Below are positions 23,488-27,002 of a DNA stretch of 27,002 bases, in pieces. Positions within the stretch are counted from its first letter, which is position 1; each line of letters starts with the position of its first letter. The DNA is from an uncultured Bacteroidota bacterium (GTDB taxonomy: Bacteria > Bacteroidota > Bacteroidia > Flavobacteriales > Flavobacteriaceae), in contig CAIXNQ010000203.1 of assembly GCA_903920835.1 (NCBI GenBank), positions 1 through 27,002 on the forward strand. Reading direction: 5' to 3'. The position numbers were made by a program, and so were the translations under genes. A model generated the notes under the pieces. That model saw nothing but the letters and a program-made list of their open reading frames with translations, had not been told where the DNA came from and did no database searches.

Positions 23488-25590
23488 ATGAGCAAAAAAA
23501 ACATCAATATTGCCTTAATCGGAAATCCTAATGTAGGAAAAACTTCTGTTTTTAACCAACTTACGGGACTTCATCAGCAAGTTGGAAATTACCCAGGAAT
23601 TACGGTCGAAAAAAAACTTGGTTTTTGTGATTTGCCCAATAATATTAAAGCTAATGTACTTGATTTGCCAGGGACTTACAGCTTAAACGCCAGTTCTATT
23701 GATGAAAATGTTGTTATTGAATTGCTGTTAAATAAAAACGATAAGCTTTTTCCTGACGTTATTTTAGTCATTACTGAAATAGAAAATTTAAAACGTAATT
23801 TATTACTTTTTACCCAAATTAAAGATCTTGAAATTCCGACAATCTTAGTGATTAACATGATCGATAGAATGGAATATAAGGGAATTTCTCTAAACATTCC
23901 TTTGCTTGAAGACCAATTAAAAACTAAAATTGCCTTGGTAAGTTCAAGAAAAAACATAGGTTTTGAAGCATTAAAAAACTTAATTACGACTTACAAAAAT
24001 ATATCTATTGAACCCTGTTTAAATGCTTCGAGTATAGATGTAGATTATTTTTCTAAATTGCGAGCAACCTTTCCAAATCAATCTTTATACAAACTTTGGT
24101 TACTAATTACACAAGATGTCAATTTTGCAAATCTGAATAAAAAACAAATTGAAGAAACTTCTTTTGTAAAAAATAATTCAGAATTAAAACGTTTGCAACA
24201 AAAAGAAACTATCAAAAGATATCAATTCATCAATGAGACATTGAAACTCGGTCAAAAAATTGATACGGCGTTAGCAAAAGATTTTGGAAGCAAACTTGAC
24301 AAAGTATTAACCCACAAATTTTGGGGTTATTTTATTTTCTTCGGGATTTTGTTTGTTATTTTTCAATCAATATTTGAATGGTCAAAAGTGCCGATGGACT
24401 TTATTGATAGTTCGTTTGCAAGTTTCGGTCAATTTGCAAAATCAACTTTGCCTCCAGGACCATTTACAAGTTTGATTTCTCAAGGAATTATCCCTGGAAT
24501 TGGTGGAATTGTAATTTTCGTACCTCAAATCGCATTTCTGTTTTTGTTTATTTCTGTTTTAGAAGAAAGTGGCTACATGAGTCGTGTGGTTTTTTTGATG
24601 GATAAAATAATGCGGAAATTTGGACTTTCGGGCAAGAGCGTTGTTCCATTAATTTCGGGTACCGCCTGTGCAATTCCTGCAATTATGGCAACCCGTAATA
24701 TCGAAAATTGGAAAGAACGATTGATTACAATTCTTGTAACGCCTTTCACTACTTGTTCTGCTCGATTGCCTGTTTATGCTATCATTATTGGGCTCGTTAT
24801 TCCAGACCAACGGCTTTTTGGAGTTTTGAATTTACAAGGATTGACATTAATGTTGCTTTACCTGATTGGTTTCGGAACTGCAATTCTTTCGGCATGGATT
24901 TTAAATAGTGTTTTGAAATTAAAATGTAAAACGTTTTTTGTGGTAGAAATGCCCCATTACAAACTTCCGATGCTAAAGAATGTTGGCATCAATGTTCTAG
25001 AAAAAACAAGGTCTTTCGTTTTTGGTGCTGGAAAAATAATTCTTTCTATCTCCATCATTTTGTGGTTTATGGCATCTTACGGTCCGGATAAAGATTTCAA
25101 TCTTGCAGCCGAAAAAATTGCAAAACAAAATTCAAATTCGACCATTTCTAAAACAGAACTCAATAATAAAATAGCTGCCTACAAACTCGAAAATTCGTAT
25201 ATCGGGATTATGGGGAAAGTTATTGAACCTGTGATTTCGCCTTTAGGTTATGATTGGAAAATAGGCATCGCCATCATCAGTTCGTTTGCGGCTAGAGAGG
25301 TTTTTGTTGGAACATTGGCAACCATTTATAGCGTTGGGAATAGCGATAACGAAGAAACCATTAAAAACAAAATGAACGCCGATGTAAATCCTGAAACTGG
25401 CAAAAAAACTTTTGGTTTTGCAACCGGAATTTCGTTGTTGTTGTTCTATGCTTTTGCCATGCAATGCGCCAGTACGATTGCCATCACTAAAAAAGAAACC
25501 AATTCTTGGAAATGGCCATTGCGGCAGTTGGTTTTCATGAGTAGTTTTGCCTATATCGTGGCATTAATTGCCTATCAAATTTTAAAATAA
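23488..25590 (+). CDS. feoB: FeoB ferrous iron transporter
   Basis: This 700-residue inner-membrane GTPase and Fe(II) transporter has an N-terminal G domain with G1 GNPNVGKTS (12-20), G3 DLPGTYSL, G4 NMID and a G5-like SSRKNIG. A helical insertion domain (about 165-265) follows, then a Gate region with several hydrophobic segments including GTACAIPAIMATRN and FTTCSARLPVYAI, carrying conserved Cys residues. A second Gate repeat covers the C-terminal half (AAREVFVGTLATIYS, MQCASTIAITKKET). The length is normal. feoA lies upstream and a small Cys-rich protein downstream; together they form one operon. Confidence 0.96.
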   Translation: MSKKNINIALIGNPNVGKTSVFNQLTGLHQQVGNYPGITVEKKLGFCDLPNNIKANVLDLPGTYSLNASSIDENVVIELLLNKNDKLFPDVILVITEIENLKRNLLLFTQIKDLEIPTILVINMIDRMEYKGISLNIPLLEDQLKTKIALVSSRKNIGFEALKNLITTYKNISIEPCLNASSIDVDYFSKLRATFPNQSLYKLWLLITQDVNFANLNKKQIEETSFVKNNSELKRLQQKETIKRYQFINETLKLGQKIDTALAKDFGSKLDKVLTHKFWGYFIFFGILFVIFQSIFEWSKVPMDFIDSSFASFGQFAKSTLPPGPFTSLISQGIIPGIGGIVIFVPQIAFLFLFISVLEESGYMSRVVFLMDKIMRKFGLSGKSVVPLISGTACAIPAIMATRNIENWKERLITILVTPFTTCSARLPVYAIIIGLVIPDQRLFGVLNLQGLTLMLLYLIGFGTAILSAWILNSVLKLKCKTFFVVEMPHYKLPMLKNVGINVLEKTRSFVFGAGKIILSISIILWFMASYGPDKDFNLAAEKIAKQNSNSTISKTELNNKIAAYKLENSYIGIMGKVIEPVISPLGYDWKIGIAIISSFAAREVFVGTLATIYSVGNSDNEETIKNKMNADVNPETGKKTFGFATGISLLLFYAFAMQCASTIAITKKETNSWKWPLRQLVFMSSFAYIVALIAYQILK

Positions 25591-25594
25591 ACTT

Positions 25595-25714
25595 ATGATT
25601 CAAGAAATATTAGCCTTTACAACACTTGGTTTAGCCGTCTTTTTTCTGTTTAAAAAATTTATTTTCAAAAAGAAAAAATCAAAGAAATGTGGAGATGACT
25701 GTGCTTGTCATTGA
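25595..25714 (+). CDS. FeoB-associated Cys-rich membrane peptide
   Basis: This short ORF begins 4 bases after the feoB stop and encodes 39 residues. It has one hydrophobic helix (about residues 4-19, ILAFTTLGLAVFFLF), a Lys-rich stretch (FKKFIFKKKKSKK) and a C-terminal CGDDCACH with three Cys and one His. This is the pattern of the FeoB-associated Cys-rich family (small membrane peptides coded directly after feoB). The Cys/His tail could bind iron near the FeoB pore. The ATG is the only reasonable start. Confidence 0.82.
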   Translation: MIQEILAFTTLGLAVFFLFKKFIFKKKKSKKCGDDCACH

Positions 25715-25778
25715 ACCTAAACTTCACCTAGATTTCATAAATACAACCAATAAATCATAATTCCCAATTCACAAACCC

Positions 25779-25786
25779 TATCTTTG
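25779..25786 (+). promoter_or_regulatory. -7 box of the pseudouridine synthase gene
   Basis: TATCTTTG followed by CA matches the extended TAnnTTTG box and lies 17 bases before the ATG. A matching -33 box is not evident. Confidence 0.65.
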
Positions 25787-25803
25787 CACAAATTACAATA
25801 AAC

Positions 25804-26712
25804 ATGAATAACAAAGAAGGCAATAGCAATAAAAAATCAGGACGAACCAACAGCGCGCGACCTAGTAGCAACAAGCCAAAGCCAGCTATGGCAAAGAGAG
25901 CACAAGGGCCAAAGAAAGTAAAACCGACTAAAGCTGTTGCTGTTGATGCTGCCAAAGTTGAAAAGAAACCCAATCAAGCTCCAAAAAGACCTAAAATAGC
26001 CGACGAAATCCGTCTTAATAAATACATCGCCAACTCTGGTGTTTGTTCTAGACGTGATGCTGATATTTACATCCAATCGGGTAATGTAAAAGTAAATGGT
26101 GTTCCGGTGGTCGAGATGGGCTATATGGTGAAACCGGGCGACGTGGTGAACTTTGACGGTGCCACATTAACTCCCGAGAAAAAAGAATATTTGCTATTGA
26201 ACAAGCCCAAAAACTTCACAACTGCTGCTGACGAAAATGGCGAGTTTAGAAACGTAAACGAATTGGTTCGTGGGGCAACAAACGCCAAGATTCAAGCGGT
26301 AGGAAGAATGGACAAAAACACGACAGGTTTGCTTTTGTTTACGAACGATACCGATATGATTAGAAAATTTAGCTTGCCCAATCAAAAATCTTCAAAAATC
26401 TATCAGGTTTCTATTGATAAAAATTTAAAATTTGAAGACCTCGAAAAAATAGCCAAAGGTGTAACGCTCGATGGGCACCGTTTGTTTGTAGAAGAAATTA
26501 GTTACATCGAAAATGAACCCAAAACAGAAATTGGAATCAAGCTTAGAACTGCCAACGTTAAAGTAGTTCGTGCTATTTTTGAACATTTTAATTATGACGT
26601 GTTGCGCATTGACCGAGTGTCGTTTGCTGGATTAACCAAAAAGAATTTGCCACGAGGCAACTGGCGTTTCCTTACCGAACAAGAAATCATCAATTTGAAA
26701 AATATTAAATAA
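25804..26712 (+). CDS. RluB/RsuA-family pseudouridine synthase
   Basis: This 302-residue enzyme isomerises a uridine in ribosomal RNA to pseudouridine; RluB/RsuA-type members act on 23S or 16S rRNA. An N-terminal Lys/Ala/Pro-rich tail of about 65 residues of low complexity is followed by an S4 domain (about 68-115, LNKYIANSGVCSRRDADIYI) and the catalytic domain with GRMDKNTTGLLLFTND, where Asp170 is the nucleophile. KIYQVSI and VVRAIFEHF are other family markers. The basic tail probably gives extra RNA contact and is common in Bacteroidetes homologues. A single-gene unit with its own promoter and terminator. I cannot tell RluB from RsuA or RluF by sequence alone, though RluB is my first guess. 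Confidence 0.9.
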   Translation: MNNKEGNSNKKSGRTNSARPSSNKPKPAMAKRAQGPKKVKPTKAVAVDAAKVEKKPNQAPKRPKIADEIRLNKYIANSGVCSRRDADIYIQSGNVKVNGVPVVEMGYMVKPGDVVNFDGATLTPEKKEYLLLNKPKNFTTAADENGEFRNVNELVRGATNAKIQAVGRMDKNTTGLLLFTNDTDMIRKFSLPNQKSSKIYQVSIDKNLKFEDLEKIAKGVTLDGHRLFVEEISYIENEPKTEIGIKLRTANVKVVRAIFEHFNYDVLRIDRVSFAGLTKKNLPRGNWRFLTEQEIINLKNIK

Positions 26713-26777
26713 TTCAAATATTATAATTTTGATTTTTCTGACATTAATTGTCAAAATCAATGGAGTAATAATTTAAT

Positions 26778-26814
26778 AAAATGCTGTCAAATGTTTTTTG
26801 ACAGCATTTTTTTT
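26778..26814 (+). terminator. Strong intrinsic terminator
   Basis: A 14-bp stem AAAATGCTGTCAAA/TTTGACAGCATTTT with a 5-base loop is followed by T residues. It lies about 65 bases after the pseudouridine synthase stop. A weaker hairpin (TTGATTT…AAATCAA) lies between them. Confidence 0.9.
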
Positions 26815-26874
26815 ATTTCAGGATATTTCAAATCAAAAATTAAGCAGGTATAGCAATAATAATTTTGTTGTAGA

Positions 26875-27002
26875 TGGCTATTTAAAGTTATGGGGTGGCT
26901 ATTTGAACATTTGGGGAACGTATTCGAACTTTTGGGGTAGCTATTTGAACTTTCGGGGAACGTATTCGAACTTTTGGGGTAGCTATTTGAACTTTCGGGG
27001 AA
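26875..27002. repeat. 21-bp tandem repeat (minisatellite), continuing past the window
   Basis: Six consecutive 21-base units occupy 26875-27000 and the array runs off the edge. Every unit ends in GGGG, and units alternate between two types: A (AACGTATTCGAACTTTTGGG plus G) at 26917 and 26959, and B (TAGCTATTTGAACTTTCGGG plus G) at 26938 and 26980. A and B copies are identical to each other within type. The two leftmost units are diverged, as expected at an array border. The plus strand is open with a 7-residue repeat (W/R)G(S/T)Y(L/S)N(F/I); the minus strand is open too (repeats of SSNSYPK and SSNTFPE). Neither has a convincing start here. Confidence 0.88.

Noticed and set aside
26875..27002. 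CRISPR array
   Set aside because: Units are contiguous 21-bp repeats with no unique spacers between identical repeats.
26780..27002. Plus-strand gene coding for the WGSYLNF-type repeat
   Set aside because: The frame is open to the window end but has no ATG, starts within a terminator hairpin, and the opposite strand is equally open; kept only as a repeat.

Overview
The window looks like chromosomal DNA of a Flavobacterium-like member of the Bacteroidetes. The evidence is low GC content, several promoters of the Bacteroidetes type (TAnnTTTG at -7, in some cases with a TTTG-like -33 box about 19-21 bases upstream), two secreted proteins with C-terminal type IX secretion (T9SS) sorting domains, an OmpA protein with thrombospondin type 3 repeats, an Obg GTPase without the C-terminal OCT domain, and an RprX/RprY-like two-component pair. 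Most of it is ordinary housekeeping sequence.

Layout. 1-470: 3' part of a REP-associated (Y1/IS200-like) transposase followed by a palindromic repeat. 480-871: a minus-strand tRNA cluster (two identical tRNA-Lys, one tRNA-Leu) with promoter and two terminators. 943-2345: shikimate kinase converging on a two-gene operon (S4 RNA-binding protein, PyrR-like phosphoribosyltransferase). 2403-8693: plus-strand genes for an FKBP-like lipoprotein, a family 2 glycosyltransferase, CoaE, the RprX/RprY-like pair, a DUF1508 protein and MazG. 8728-12381: two paralogous T9SS cargo proteins on the minus strand; the downstream one is knocked out of frame by an 11-base poly(A) tract just after its start codon. 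12525-12852: a gene-poor stretch holding what I read as the remains of a methionine locus, a degenerate SAM-I-family riboswitch followed by a decayed 3' end of metF. 12915-17262: a minus-strand cluster hpt-adk-obgE plus two secreted YD-repeat-like paralogues. 17300-18581: a glycosyltransferase divergent from hpt. 18607-22947: an AddB-like nuclease/recombination protein and the OmpA/TSP3 protein on the minus strand. 23217-25714: a ferrous iron uptake operon, feoA-feoB plus a 39-residue Cys-rich FeoB-associated membrane peptide. 25779-26814: an RluB-like pseudouridine synthase with a strong terminator. 26875-27002: a 21-bp tandem repeat that runs off the window.

Functional groupings: nucleotide metabolism and housekeeping (hpt, adk, mazG, pyrR-like, coaE, aroK); translation and ribosome assembly (tRNAs, obgE, rluB-like, S4 protein); envelope and secretion (OmpA, T9SS cargo, FKBP lipoprotein, rprXY); iron uptake (feoAB). 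The most notable items are the poly(A) frameshift, the riboswitch/metF relic and the 21-bp minisatellite. I did not find a clearly new multi-gene system.
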